NCBI GenBank assembly: GCA_029233925.1
Contig: JARGOX010000003.1
Location: 27,542 to 91,541, forward strand
Source: Rhizobiaceae bacterium
GTDB lineage: Bacteria; Pseudomonadota; Alphaproteobacteria; Rhizobiales; Rhizobiaceae
Direction: 5' to 3'
Length of the DNA: 64,000 nt
The notes beneath the pieces are model-generated. The model did no database searches, was not told the origin of the DNA, and was given only the letters and a program-made list of their open reading frames with translations. Both the position numbers and the translations under genes were made by a program. Of this stretch, positions 43,654-52,454 are shown one piece after another; the first letter of the stretch is position 1; every line of letters starts with the position of its first letter.

Positions 43654-44919
43654 ATGCCACCAAGCGAGTTTTTTGAGTTCAGCTCCTACCATATTGCCGT
43701 GACGTTCATCGGTTTCATCATCATACTGGCATCCTGGTTGCCGCGAATTTTTTCCAAACGCGAGCCTGCCGCTGCGCCATTGATGATTCTATTCGGCGCC
43801 GCCGCCACCATGCTTTTTCCCGATTTTCCGTCCTTGCCCGATCCACGTCAGAACCCATTGCCATGGGAGCTGGTCAGTGAGCTTGCCGTGATCATTGCCT
43901 TGTTTGGCGCGGGCCTGCGGATCGACAAGCTCAAACCATGGAGCCGCTGGTTTCCCACGCTGCGCCTGTTGTGTATCGCCATGCCTCTTACGATTCTGGC
44001 GATCGCATTTGCAGGAACGATCATCACGGGTCTGACAGTCGCAGGGGCGATATTGTTGGGCGCGGTCCTCTCGCCAACAGATCCCGTCCTTGCTGGAGAT
44101 GTACAGGTTGGCCCGCCACAGGAGGGCGCGGAGCATCCGGTTCGGTTCACGCTGACAACAGAAGCCACCCTGAATGACGGCCTGGCTTTCCCTTTCGTAT
44201 ATCTGGGGCTTGTTGTCGCCGCCCAGGGTTTCAATCCGGGTGCCTGGTTTGTCGAGTGGATGGTATGGGATGTATTTTACCGGATCATCGTCGGTGTCAT
44301 TGCCGGATCGCTGGGTGGCCGCGCCTTGGGATATATACTCTTTACCGTTCCGAAGGGCTCGTTGCTTGCGGACACCGGTTCAGGAGTCGTTGCTTTCGCC
44401 AGTGTGATTCTGTGTTATGGATCGACTGAAATTGTTGAAGGTTACGGTTTCATCGCGGTTGCCGTCATGGGCCTGACGCTGCGACGTATCGAAGAACATC
44501 ACCCTTTCCATCGCCGTCTACACGACTTTTCAAACGCTATCGAGCACACAATCACTGCCGTATTGCTGGTGGCTCTGGGTACGGTCATTCCTGCACTTTT
44601 CATAGATCTGTCCTGGAACCATATTATATTGGCGCTCTTATTGATCATTGTGGTGCGCCCCCTGTCTGCTTGGGTTTCCCTTGGTGGCAGTTCACTGGAC
44701 CGCAAGAGTCGCGCGATCGTGTCCGTCTATGGCGTTCGGGGTATCGGTTCAATTTACTACCTGTGTTACGCCGGATCTCACATGGAATTTGCGAACGAGA
44801 CACAGATCTGGTCGCTGGTCGCTCTCGTCATACTTTTATCGACGATCATGCACGGATTTACAGTTGGCTGGGCCATGGATACCCTGGGCGTTGAAGATAA
44901 AGATTCCAAGGGTGGATGA
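43654..44919 (+). CDS. Sodium/proton antiporter, CPA1 (NhaP) family
   Basis: The 421-residue protein has about 12 hydrophobic segments and CPA1 hallmarks: LFGAGLRIDKL, the SPTDPVLAGDVQVG motif (about 146-160), the ion-site pair TTEATLNDGLAFP (Asn-Asp, about 176-188) and VYGVRGIGSIYYL near the end. It should exchange cytoplasmic Na+ or K+ for H+. It follows a terminator, so it has its own promoter. No large C-terminal regulatory domain is present. Confidence 0.92.
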   Translation: MPPSEFFEFSSYHIAVTFIGFIIILASWLPRIFSKREPAAAPLMILFGAAATMLFPDFPSLPDPRQNPLPWELVSELAVIIALFGAGLRIDKLKPWSRWFPTLRLLCIAMPLTILAIAFAGTIITGLTVAGAILLGAVLSPTDPVLAGDVQVGPPQEGAEHPVRFTLTTEATLNDGLAFPFVYLGLVVAAQGFNPGAWFVEWMVWDVFYRIIVGVIAGSLGGRALGYILFTVPKGSLLADTGSGVVAFASVILCYGSTEIVEGYGFIAVAVMGLTLRRIEEHHPFHRRLHDFSNAIEHTITAVLLVALGTVIPALFIDLSWNHIILALLLIIVVRPLSAWVSLGGSSLDRKSRAIVSVYGVRGIGSIYYLCYAGSHMEFANETQIWSLVALVILLSTIMHGFTVGWAMDTLGVEDKDSKGG

Positions 44920-45763
44920 ACAGATAACCGGAGTGCGATGCACCGCCGGGTGCATTGAACCGCCCCTGCCACAGATATCCATGGTTCGCGCTTTTTTATT
45001 GATCTCACTCGTATGGCTGTGATGCAGATCAGCAAAGAAGCATTACAGGCCATCATCCTCAGACGGACCCAGAATGAGTTGTCCTTGGTGTGGCATGAGG
45101 CATCAGGTCCAAATCGCGCTGCGGGCACGCGCTCTACGCTTGACCGGCATAATTAGAGACAGCGCATAGGCGGATGCTTCAAAAAGTACAGGTATGAGCC
45201 TGCCGCCTGGTGACCTGGTGCGACAGGCCGAGAACGACAATGTCAATTGAACGAGCAATTGATGATTTCTGTTTTTAGGGATTTAGTGAACTGTCACCGG
45301 AATCCAAAGCGCTGAAAATCATCACCTCCAGGCCAGCAAGGCACCAGTTCGAAGCATGAGGCACCCGCCTTCAGGCGTTTCCGCAACTCCGGATACCCTC
45401 AGAGGCAAAAAATACTTGATCCGCAGGCCTGATCAGGCGATATACGTGTCAGATGGCAGGCCACTTGGGGAATGTCGGATTATCGGCTTCTCTTGCAGGT
45501 AGGGAAAAGAATGTAACCGGTGTTTCGTTTCCTGTGCGATCTGATTCACTCGACGGATTGATTTGCGGGGGAGGTCGGGTATTCGGGGACAGGCGGGGTT
45601 CTGCGACGTTGACGAATTCCATGCGCGGCTGTGCAAGGCTTTCTCCCGATCCGCGACCGTTTCACGCCAACACCGCGTCACGTATCGTGCTCTCCAAGAT
45701 TTCCAACGGCCAATCGGCACCCACCTGATGCCGGGCAACACCAAACAGCGGGGAATATCTAAG
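44920..45763. other. Gene-free region entering the mobile-remnant patch
   Basis: Just after the antiporter there is a 7-bp hairpin (ATGCACC 44938-44944, GGTGCAT 44949-44955) without a T tract. At 45277-45304 lies an orphan copy of the right end of the RAYT-type element (AGGGATTTAGTGAACTGTCA and following CCGGAATC). Frames on both strands have no family signal. Confidence 0.5.
45277..45304 (+). repeat. Orphan right end of the RAYT-type element
   Basis: Matches the right end at 47573-47600 with two differences, but no element body precedes it. It marks a past excision or recombination. Confidence 0.7.
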
Positions 45764-46963
45764 ATGCAAACCCTTCCGATTATCAGGCGATGGCTCTCTG
45801 GAGGCGCCCTGTTGGCGGTGTCCGTCTTCATCGCTTCGGCCGGTGTCGTGGTCGCAGCCGAGTCAAACCCGATCATTATTGGCGTGGTCGAGAGCAAGAC
45901 CGGCTTCATGTCTGCTTATGACGGACCGCCGAGCCAAGGTATCGACCTCGCTGTAAAACACATCAACGATGCAGGTGGCGTATTGGGGCGGCCCATCCAG
46001 ATTATCAGTTTTGACCAGAAGACGGACCCAGCGCTCGCGGCTACCGGCGCGACGGCGCTGATTGACCAAGGCGCGGTGGCGATTGTCGCTGCATGTGATT
46101 TCGATTTCGGCTCGCCCGCGGCGGTCGTTGCGAATGCGAGGCAGATACCGGCAATCTCAACCTGTGCCGGAGATCCGAAATTCGGCGTTCAAGGCATCGG
46201 ACCCTATGCGTATGCAATGGCGCTTGGCTCGAACTACCAGGCCGCGGCGCTGGCCGAATGGACATATGCCACAAAGAACTGGCACACTGCCTACGTCATC
46301 ACCGACACAACGGTCGAGTACACCAAGGGCCTCGCCAGGTACTTCAAGGATTCATACGCCGACTTCGGCGGCATGATCGTCGGGGAGGCCAACATTTCGA
46401 TGAAGGACCTTTCGATTGGCGCGCAGATTAACAACCTGAAGTCGCTGGATCCGGCGCCAGACCAGATTTTCATAGCATCCTTCGTACCGAACCTCACGAG
46501 CGTCGTTAGCCAGATCCGGGCAGCCGGCGTGGAAATCCCGATCGTTGGCGGTTCGGGCTACGATGGCGAGGAATGGGCGCTGGCGATCCCGAACCTTTCC
46601 GAAGTCTACTTCGGGGCTGAGGGATATACCCTCGGTCCGGCAGTCCCGTCCCAGTGGGCACTTGCGGAAAAGTACAGGGAGACCTACGGATCCGCGCCGA
46701 CGAGCAGCACGTTCCTGACCGGGTACTCGGTGATCCAGACATTCGCGGCCGCGATCGAGCAGGCTGGCACGACCGATGGCCCGGCGGTGAACGACAAGCT
46801 GAGCAATCTGAAGGAAGAGCCCACGATTCTGGGTTCGCTGTCCTACACTCCTACTAATCATTCGCCGCTGAGGCCCATGGCGCTCAACGCCTTCAGTAAC
46901 GGCAAGGTCATCTTCCTGGATTTCATCACTCCGTCCAACTTGCGGGACGCCTTCGAGAAGTAG
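45764..46963 (+). CDS. Isolated amino-acid-type ABC binding protein (LivJ-like)
   Basis: The 399-residue protein has a signal peptide (basic RRW, hydrophobic core, cleavage after VAA near residue 31). Its type I receptor fold is of the branched-chain amino acid family: IIGVVESKTGFMSAYDGPPS, GIDLAVKHINDAGGVLGRPI, ALIDQGAVAIVAACDFD and PAISTCAGDP. Permease and ATPase genes are absent on both sides; it is flanked by an orphan element end (45304) and a RAYT-type element (47014). It is therefore either cargo or a leftover of a larger operon, and would need a partner importer or act as a sensor. The ribosome-binding site is weak (GGGGA 12 bases upstream). Confidence 0.85.
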   Translation: MQTLPIIRRWLSGGALLAVSVFIASAGVVVAAESNPIIIGVVESKTGFMSAYDGPPSQGIDLAVKHINDAGGVLGRPIQIISFDQKTDPALAATGATALIDQGAVAIVAACDFDFGSPAAVVANARQIPAISTCAGDPKFGVQGIGPYAYAMALGSNYQAAALAEWTYATKNWHTAYVITDTTVEYTKGLARYFKDSYADFGGMIVGEANISMKDLSIGAQINNLKSLDPAPDQIFIASFVPNLTSVVSQIRAAGVEIPIVGGSGYDGEEWALAIPNLSEVYFGAEGYTLGPAVPSQWALAEKYRETYGSAPTSSTFLTGYSVIQTFAAAIEQAGTTDGPAVNDKLSNLKEEPTILGSLSYTPTNHSPLRPMALNAFSNGKVIFLDFITPSNLRDAFEK

Positions 46964-47013
46964 CCCTGCGTATTCCTGAGACGAAGGGTGCGCTCAAACG
47001 AAGACGAAGGCTG

Positions 47014-47600
47014 GAATTCCGGTGACAGTATACTTAATCTCTTAATTGGACCAAAATTGTCTCATGGCTCGCTTTGCTCGCCGTGTTGTTCCCGGTCTGC
47101 CGCATCATGTCACCCAGCGCAGCAACAGGCGCGGTCAGGTGTTTTTGAAGAAACCGACTATGCGCTGTCTCTGAACACGCTGGCCGAAAATGCAGAGCGC
47201 GCCTGATGCGAGACCCAGGCCTGGTGCCAAACCATGTTCGTATCACTGCAAGGGCGAGAACCACGGGACATCTGTATCAGGGACGCTATAGATCGGTGGT
47301 GATGGACGAAATGCATCTGTCTGACGCCTTCCGTTATGTCACGCTCAATCCTGTGCAGGAAGGCTGGTCAAACGCCTCATGGTGGGGATTGGGCATGGTC
47401 GCCTGCCCGTGCCTATCTGGCAGGCGATGATAATGACGCTGTAAAAGCGCCACCCATGCTGGAGCGTGTGGGAGATTTTGCACAGTTTCCGGGCGAACCC
47501 TTCAATGGAGATGCTGGAGAAGCAAACGGGCCGGGTTCTCATGCCGTAAAAGAGGGACAGAAAGCCAAATAAAGGGATTGAGTAAACTGTCACCGGAATC
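47014..47600 (+). mobile_element. Decayed RAYT-type element, copy A
   Basis: A 587-bp unit with near-perfect inverted ends: AATTCCGGTGACAGTATACT at 47015 and, read inward from 47600, GATTCCGGTGACAGTTTACT; 25 of 30 terminal bases match. It contains a REP-associated tyrosine transposase relic. Bases 47014-47362 are identical to 50110-50458 in copy B. Confidence 0.75.
47064..47430 (+). pseudogene. REP-associated tyrosine transposase (RAYT, IS200-like) relic, copy A
   Basis: The start MARFARRVVPGLPHHVTQRS is diagnostic of RAYT proteins (the HH is part of the HUH-like site). After residue 36 the frame breaks; homologous coding continues in other frames as FEETDYALSLNTLAENAERA, then PNHVRITARARTTGHLYQGR and VVMDEMHLSDAFRYVTLNPV. 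The region with the catalytic Tyr is internally deleted. It cannot encode an active enzyme. Confidence 0.85.
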
Positions 47601-47860
47601 AATCCTGTGCAGGAAGGCTGGCCAAACGCATCAGGGTGGGCGTGGGACTGGGCATGGTCGCGTGCCCGTGCCTATCTGGCAGGCGATGATAGTGACGCTG
47701 TAAAGCGTGCCACCCGTGCTGGAGCGTGTGGGTGATTTCATCCAGTTTCCGGGCGAACCCTTCAATGAAGATGCTGGAGAAGCAGACGGGCCGGGCTCTC
47801 ATGCTGTAAAAGAGGGACAGAAAGCCAAATAAAGGGATTGAGTAAACTGTCACCGGAATC
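47601..47860 (+). mobile_element. 3' fragment of the RAYT-type element, tandem to copy A
   Basis: A 260-bp repeat of the distal half of copy A (from AATCCTGTGCAGGAAGGCTG to the right end CACCGGAATC), joined head-to-tail directly after copy A. It differs from copy A at scattered positions, so it is not a fresh duplication. Confidence 0.8.
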
Positions 47861-47917
47861 GAACAGCCGCAATGCTAAATATTGCACATCTGTGAACGTC
47901 AGCCATATCGAGTCAGA

Positions 47918-48604
47918 CTAAGACTGGTTGCGCCGTATGCCTTGCCAATCTTTTTCGCTGAATTCATTTTCAAGGTTAAGCAATCGCAAAAATGATGGAA
48001 TAACATTGCTATCACGGGTACAGGCTTCATCGTAGTCCACAACAATAACATTATCCTGACCGAACGTCGTTCTATAAGCTTCGAGGCGCTGCTCGTAGTC
48101 GATCATCCAAGTGTCCGATTGCATATAGGCATGGGATGTCTTGTCCGTAATGCCAGTGATGCCGACTTTGCTGAGTTGGTTTGCATGGGATTGAAGATAG
48201 TCCTCCGGATTGCGCAAATATGCGATAATCTTGACATCAGCTGGCATAATAGAAGCCAGCTTTTCGACCTCATCAACGTAGCGAAGCAACGACAACCCTT
48301 CTGCGGAAAATACAGCCGTTCCATTTTCTATTTGATCAAAAAACGCATTCACTCGCTTGCACGTTGCTTTCAGGTATGAATCGTCAAAAACGAGGTCTGA
48401 CTTCATCCGGAATGTTGACGTGCGATCAGGGCGCATGGTTGCCGCATGGAGCTCTACGTGATTTTCGTCAATGTGCAGGCCATGGTAGAAGCAAAATCCA
48501 AGGCCTTGTAGGCGATTGCGGTTTTCTCGAAGGAAGTGCTGGATCGAAGTCGTGCCAGTCTTGTGCAGGCCAATGTGGACAATGCAAGAAGATTTTTTAC
48601 TCAT
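47918..48604 (-). CDS. Sulfotransferase-like P-loop protein, second of pair
   Basis: The 228-residue protein begins with CIVHIGLHKTGTTSIQHFL, the 5'-phosphosulfate loop (G-x-H-K-T-G-T-T) of PAPS-dependent sulfotransferases, and has IAYLRNPEDYLQSHANQLS in place of the 3'-phosphate motif. It would transfer sulfate from PAPS to a glycan or small acceptor in the cytoplasm. Its ATG overlaps the stop of the upstream sulfotransferase (48601-48604). Base composition is visibly less GC-rich than in the core genes on the right, and the pair lies between RAYT remnants, consistent with acquisition. Confidence 0.8.
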   Translation of the reverse strand: MSKKSSCIVHIGLHKTGTTSIQHFLRENRNRLQGLGFCFYHGLHIDENHVELHAATMRPDRTSTFRMKSDLVFDDSYLKATCKRVNAFFDQIENGTAVFSAEGLSLLRYVDEVEKLASIMPADVKIIAYLRNPEDYLQSHANQLSKVGITGITDKTSHAYMQSDTWMIDYEQRLEAYRTTFGQDNVIVVDYDEACTRDSNVIPSFLRLLNLENEFSEKDWQGIRRNQS

Positions 48605-49398
48605 TTCAGATACTTGTCCGATTCAAGGTAGTGGTCGTCAAGCCAGTTGTCCAAGGGGATACCCGTTATTTTCGACACCGCGCGAATATCAGAGTGGAAC
48701 AAATCCATCAGAAACACGAAGTCGGCCGTGGTGATTTGATCGGGTATATCTGTGCGCGCAGCGATTATATATTCCCATTCGGGATCAAGTTCTTCTTTTA
48801 TGTTCAGAAATCTCTCGACCGCATTCAGGGTGGATTTTGGCTCAAGCCACAGCTGGTCAGTCGTTGCAATGTGAACTTGTGAATGCGGATAATATTGTAA
48901 GATGCGTTTAATTTGCTCCGCATAAAAACCGCGTTCGATATACGAGTAGACGCGATGAACACCGCCCGGTGCCTCTTTTACGCGGGATCGACCTCCACGG
49001 ATGGCTTCGGGAAACGAGAGGTTTTCCGCACCCCGCTTTGTCTCCATACGCCAGTGAGAGTGCGCCCGAAAAACTGGATGCCTTAGCAAAACAATGATCT
49101 GGGCGCTTGGATCATAGGTGTGTAGGCGCTCGATACTATCCGGCCAATACATATAAATAGGGGTCGCCTCGCCACAGATTTTTCCGGTGGAACAGCCCAT
49201 GCCGGTTTCCAGCAACTTGTAAGACGGACGTTCCCAATCACGTGTCTCGTTGTCGAAGAAGTGTAATTCCTTTTTCACCGAGAGCGAAAGTTGCGAGTGT
49301 CTAGCTAAATACTTATGGAGAGCTGTGGTTCCAGCTTTTTGCGCTCCAACAATAAAAAACTTCTGTGGCAAACTGAATCCATTAATATTGAGCTTCAA
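48601..49398 (-). CDS. Sulfotransferase, first of pair
   Basis: The 265-residue protein has the 5'-phosphosulfate loop FIVGAQKAGTTALHKYL (about 15-31), the acceptor-side ELHFFDNE and the 3'-phosphate motif LLRHPVFRAHSHW (R-x-P-x2-R-x2-S, about 104-116). This is the heparan-sulfate-sulfotransferase-like bacterial family. It is coupled to the second sulfotransferase. No glycosyltransferase lies next to the pair; acceptors may be the glycan made by the 23-29 kb operon or a lipid, which is inference. Confidence 0.88.
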   Translation of the reverse strand: MKLNINGFSLPQKFFIVGAQKAGTTALHKYLARHSQLSLSVKKELHFFDNETRDWERPSYKLLETGMGCSTGKICGEATPIYMYWPDSIERLHTYDPSAQIIVLLRHPVFRAHSHWRMETKRGAENLSFPEAIRGGRSRVKEAPGGVHRVYSYIERGFYAEQIKRILQYYPHSQVHIATTDQLWLEPKSTLNAVERFLNIKEELDPEWEYIIAARTDIPDQITTADFVFLMDLFHSDIRAVSKITGIPLDNWLDDHYLESDKYLK

Positions 49399-49863
49399 CC
49401 TATATCCCCCAGATAGGGCTGCCGGTCAACTCTGCACCTATCCGTGCTTCGTACTGGGACCTGACCTTCTACGCGCCGGGCGCGAAGGTCCGGAATGAGC
49501 CGGAGTTTCGAGGCCAAGTTTACGGCTTGCCCCAGAGCGGACATTGGTGACCGTCGCACCAACATGCAGTTTGGGCTCTAAGCGGAATTTCGCCTATCTT
49601 TTTGCGACAATGTTTTGCGACACCTAAGCCATTGAAATCATAAGGCGCAAAAAACCGTTGCAAAAACCTTCGTTTCTGCATCAGGTGCACATCTGCAAGG
49701 CGGAGGAAGGGCGCTTCCGACCCCAATCTGCCATTCTGTGGCGCCAATCCAGTTGTTGAGGCGTGACAACTGCAAAAGGACTCTGCGATAATCCAAAGCA
49801 TAAAAATATCTTTCCATCATTGAGCTATGTTTGAATTGAATGTTCACATGTATTACAATTGCA
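49399..49863. other. Gene-free region upstream of the SIR2 stub
   Basis: About 460 bp with short frames only. It separates the divergent sulfotransferase pair and the SIR2 stub and probably carries promoters for both. Confidence 0.35.
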
Positions 49864-50112
49864 ATGCAGCTCATTCCAGAAGGCCCAAATATTCCTGAGG
49901 CGTTGGTGAACGCCCAAGCAGACGGCACAGTGGTGTTCTTCTGTGGAGCTGGCGTGTCCTTAGACGCAGGCTATCCGCTCTTCCCCGGATTGGTTGAACA
50001 ACTCGAGAAACGAAATCCGATTACGTCCACTCAAGAACTAAAGGATGCTATTGCTCAAAAAGACTACGACTTTGCGCTGTCCATCATTCAAAAGAAGCTG
50101 GCAAAGAACGAA
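49864..50112 (+). pseudogene. SIR2-like domain gene, truncated by a RAYT-type element
   Basis: The remaining 80-odd residues (MQLIPEGPNIPEALVNAQAD, then TVVFFCGAGVSLDAGYPLFP) are the N-terminus of the SIR2-like family often found in phage-defence NADases; FCGAGVS is the NAD-binding glycine motif. The coding sequence stops being SIR2-like exactly where element copy B begins (50110). No continuation of the gene is visible after the element, so the 3' part was deleted or moved. An upstream ATG at 49840 is possible. The stub cannot be active. Confidence 0.78.
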
Positions 50113-50655
50113 TTCCGGTGACAGTATACTTAATCTCTTAATTGGACCAAAATTGTCTCATGGCTCGCTTTGCTCGCCGTGTTGTTCCCGGTCTGCCGCA
50201 TCATGTCACCCAGCGCAGCAACAGGCGCGGTCAGGTGTTTTTGAAGAAACCGACTATGCGCTGTCTCTGAACACGCTGGCCGAAAATGCAGAGCGCGCCT
50301 GATGCGAGACCCAGGCCTGGTGCCAAACCATGTTCGTATCACTGCAAGGGCGAGAACCACGGGACATCTGTATCAGGGACGCTATAGATCGGTGGTGATG
50401 GACGAAATGCATCTGTCTGACGCCTTCCGTTATGTCACGCTCAATCCTGTGCAGGAAGTCATGCCAAACGCGTCATGGTGGGGCTTGGGACTGGGCATGG
50501 TCGCCTGCCCGTGCCTATCTGGCAGGCGATGATAATGACGCTGCAAAGGTGCCACCCGTGCTGGAGCGTGTGGGTGATTTCGTTCAGTTTCCGGGCGAAC
50601 CCTTCAATGAAGATGCTGGGCCGTATTTTCGGTGACAGTTCACTCAATCCCTCTT
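50110..50655 (+). mobile_element. RAYT-type element, copy B, with inverted distal end
   Basis: Copy B starts GAATTCCGGTGACAGTATAC and is identical to copy A for 349 bp, then diverges with features of the tandem fragment at 47601. Its right boundary is wrong: at 50628-50655 the sequence TCGGTGACAGTTCACTCAAT is a right-type end in inverted orientation. Copy B is therefore a mosaic joined to a piece of another element. It interrupts the SIR2 gene. Confidence 0.75.
50160..50532 (+). pseudogene. RAYT transposase relic, copy B
   Basis: Carries the same MARFARRVVPGLPHHVTQRS start, the same frameshift and the same internal deletion as copy A, so both derive from one already-dead copy. Spread must have occurred by duplication, recombination or trans-mobilisation. 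Confidence 0.85.
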
Positions 50656-50901
50656 TACAGATTTTCTGCTTCGCATTTCCAACACCAACAAGCGCCAATA
50701 TCTCCCGTTACCAACTCTGAGGTTTTTTCTGCGCACCCAGAACTACAAATTCAAAGCGTGTTGTCTGCACAGGCCTGTGTGCTTATTGCGCGCCGAATTT
50801 GAAACAAAAAGCGCTTGACATAGTGCGCAACCTCGACCGGTTCGCCACCCATGTCTCGAGTGCTACGCGCACCCTCTGTCGCCGGGTCAGACAATAAAAA
50901 T
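50656..50901. other. Gap between mobile patch and tRNA
   Basis: About 245 bp with no gene. No repeat of the tRNA 3' end was found on the left side of the patch. Confidence 0.35.
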
Positions 50902-50979
50902 TGGTGGGCCCGGAGGGACTCGAACCCCCAACCAAGCGGTTATGAGCCGCCGGCTCTAACCAAATTGAGCTACAGGCCC
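50902..50979 (-). tRNA. tRNA-Ile2 (anticodon CAU)
   Basis: On the minus strand the sequence folds as a tRNA. The acceptor arm is GGGCCUG / CGGGCCC, the D arm GCUC...GAGC, and the anticodon loop CUCAUAA on a GGCGG/CCGCU-type stem. The T arm is GGGGG-UUCGAGU-CCCUC, with A discriminator and encoded CCA. The CAU anticodon with this body fits the lysidine-modified isoleucine tRNA reading AUA; elongator and initiator Met tRNAs have different acceptor and anticodon stems. Its 3' end faces the mobile patch. Confidence 0.88.
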
Positions 50980-51132
50980 CACCAGGCGGATTGAACCGCC
51001 GATCCGAACGCAATATGGTGGAAAATTGCGCCAGCGGAACCCGCATAGACCAATTCTCCGCCCCCGACAAGACATTGCCGCAATGAGTTCATAAATAGTG
51101 CAGGCAACATTCACAGCTGATTGGGAACATTC

Positions 51133-51858
51133 ATGATTTTTCACCGCAACATCGCCTTCATTCTGGCCCTGGCGCTGGCCCCTGTCCCGGCCTTTGCCGA
51201 CAATTCCGAAAAACCCGGCATGATCTCGGTCACCGGTGAAGGCACGGCCAGTATCACTCCGGATATGGCTGTCATCACCATGACGGTGATGCGCCAGGAG
51301 AATACAGCGCGCGAAGCGCTGGATGCCAATAATCAGGCCATGGCACAGGTGCTGGCCTCCATGGTCGAGGCCGGCATTGCCGAGCGCGACCTGCAGACCT
51401 CCAGCTTTTCCATCGACCCGCAATATTTCTACCCCAAGAACAATGGCAATGAACCGGTTACGCCGAAGATCACCGGCTACCGCGTTTTCAACTCGCTGAC
51501 CATCCGCATCCGCGATCTCGACAAGCTGGGCTCCATCCTGGATAAATCCGTCACCCTCGGCGCCAACCAGGGCGGCCAGATTCTCTTCACCAATGATGAT
51601 CCCTCAGCGGCAATCACCGAGGCGCGCAAACAGGCGATGATGGATGCCATCGACAAGGCGAAGACCCTGACCCAGGCCGCCGGCGTCGGCCTCGGGCGCA
51701 TTGCCGAAATCAATGAACAGCGCAACAATTCATCGCCGGTGCCGATGATGCGCGCCGAAATGGCGATGAAAATGTCTGCTGATGCCTCCGTGCCTGTGGC
51801 ATCAGGCGAAAACCAGTACCGCGTCAGTGTGAATGTGACGTTCGAACTGACGCAATAG
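51133..51858 (+). CDS. SIMPL-domain (DUF541) periplasmic protein
   Basis: The 241-residue protein has a signal peptide (MIFHRNIAFILALALAPVPA, cleavage after AFA near residue 22) and the SIMPL pattern: ISVTGEGTASITPDMAVITM, DLQTSSFSIDPQY, GYRVFNSLTIRIRDLDKLG and a repeated A-x2-KA helix before the terminal VSVNVTFELTQ. Members (YggE-like) are linked to oxidative or envelope stress. ATG 51133 is preceded by GGGAA. Confidence 0.9.
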   Translation: MIFHRNIAFILALALAPVPAFADNSEKPGMISVTGEGTASITPDMAVITMTVMRQENTAREALDANNQAMAQVLASMVEAGIAERDLQTSSFSIDPQYFYPKNNGNEPVTPKITGYRVFNSLTIRIRDLDKLGSILDKSVTLGANQGGQILFTNDDPSAAITEARKQAMMDAIDKAKTLTQAAGVGLGRIAEINEQRNNSSPVPMMRAEMAMKMSADASVPVASGENQYRVSVNVTFELTQ

Positions 51859-51940
51859 AGCACAATACACAAATCCCGGCTGGACCCTGCTGATGCGGGG
51901 CTCCTGGCCGGGACGTGCTGTGCGATGTCGATGGTAGCGT

Positions 51941-52336
51941 CTAGCGTCGGGCGATAACCGGGCAATGCTGGCGATTGGCAAAGATCACCCGTGTCGGACT
52001 GCCACGTCTCCAGCCCTTGACGACAACACGCTGATTGTTGGCGCGTATCACGCGTGCATGACGAACACCCATATTGCTGGCCTTTCGCACGGCGCGCTGT
52101 GGCCGGCAGGACCCACGGTTGCCCCAATTCGGGCCGCGGTTGTGACCCCAGTTCTGGCCATGTCCCCAGTTCTGGCCATGTCCCCAGCGCGGGCCATGGC
52201 CGTAGCCGTTACCAAAGCCGCCGATCTGAAATTCGATGCCGACATTGGCGGCGGATGCCTGTGTTGCGGAAACGCCTGCGGTGCCGACGGCAACCATGGC
52301 GATGAGTGCTGTTGTCTTGATGATCTGAGTGAACAT
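51941..52336 (-). CDS. Small secreted Gly/His/Trp-repeat protein
   Basis: The 131-residue protein has a signal peptide (MFTQIIKTTALIAMVAVG, cleavage after ASA near residue 29), a central low-complexity region with three GHGQNW/GHNRG-type units (about 40-75) and a basic C-terminal domain (NMGVRHARVIRANNQRVVVKGWRR) with two cysteines. The C-terminal part resembles a small domain seen in rhizobial secreted proteins. GGAGAG precedes the ATG. The His/Gly-rich stretch could bind metal; this is not established. Confidence 0.8.
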   Translation of the reverse strand: MFTQIIKTTALIAMVAVGTAGVSATQASAANVGIEFQIGGFGNGYGHGPRWGHGQNWGHGQNWGHNRGPNWGNRGSCRPQRAVRKASNMGVRHARVIRANNQRVVVKGWRRGSPTRVIFANRQHCPVIARR

Positions 52337-52454
52337 TGTGCTCTCCTTCGTGGCTCTTTCATCGCCTGATTGCGATGGACTGACCTTAGGAGGATGCGGC
52401 TGAACCGAATTGAAACCGCCCGTTCATCTACGGTTCATGCGGATAGAAAAACAT

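Noticed and set aside
51874-51913. Possible terminator after the SIMPL gene
   Set aside because: The 7-bp outer stem encloses a long loop and no T tract follows; too weak to call.
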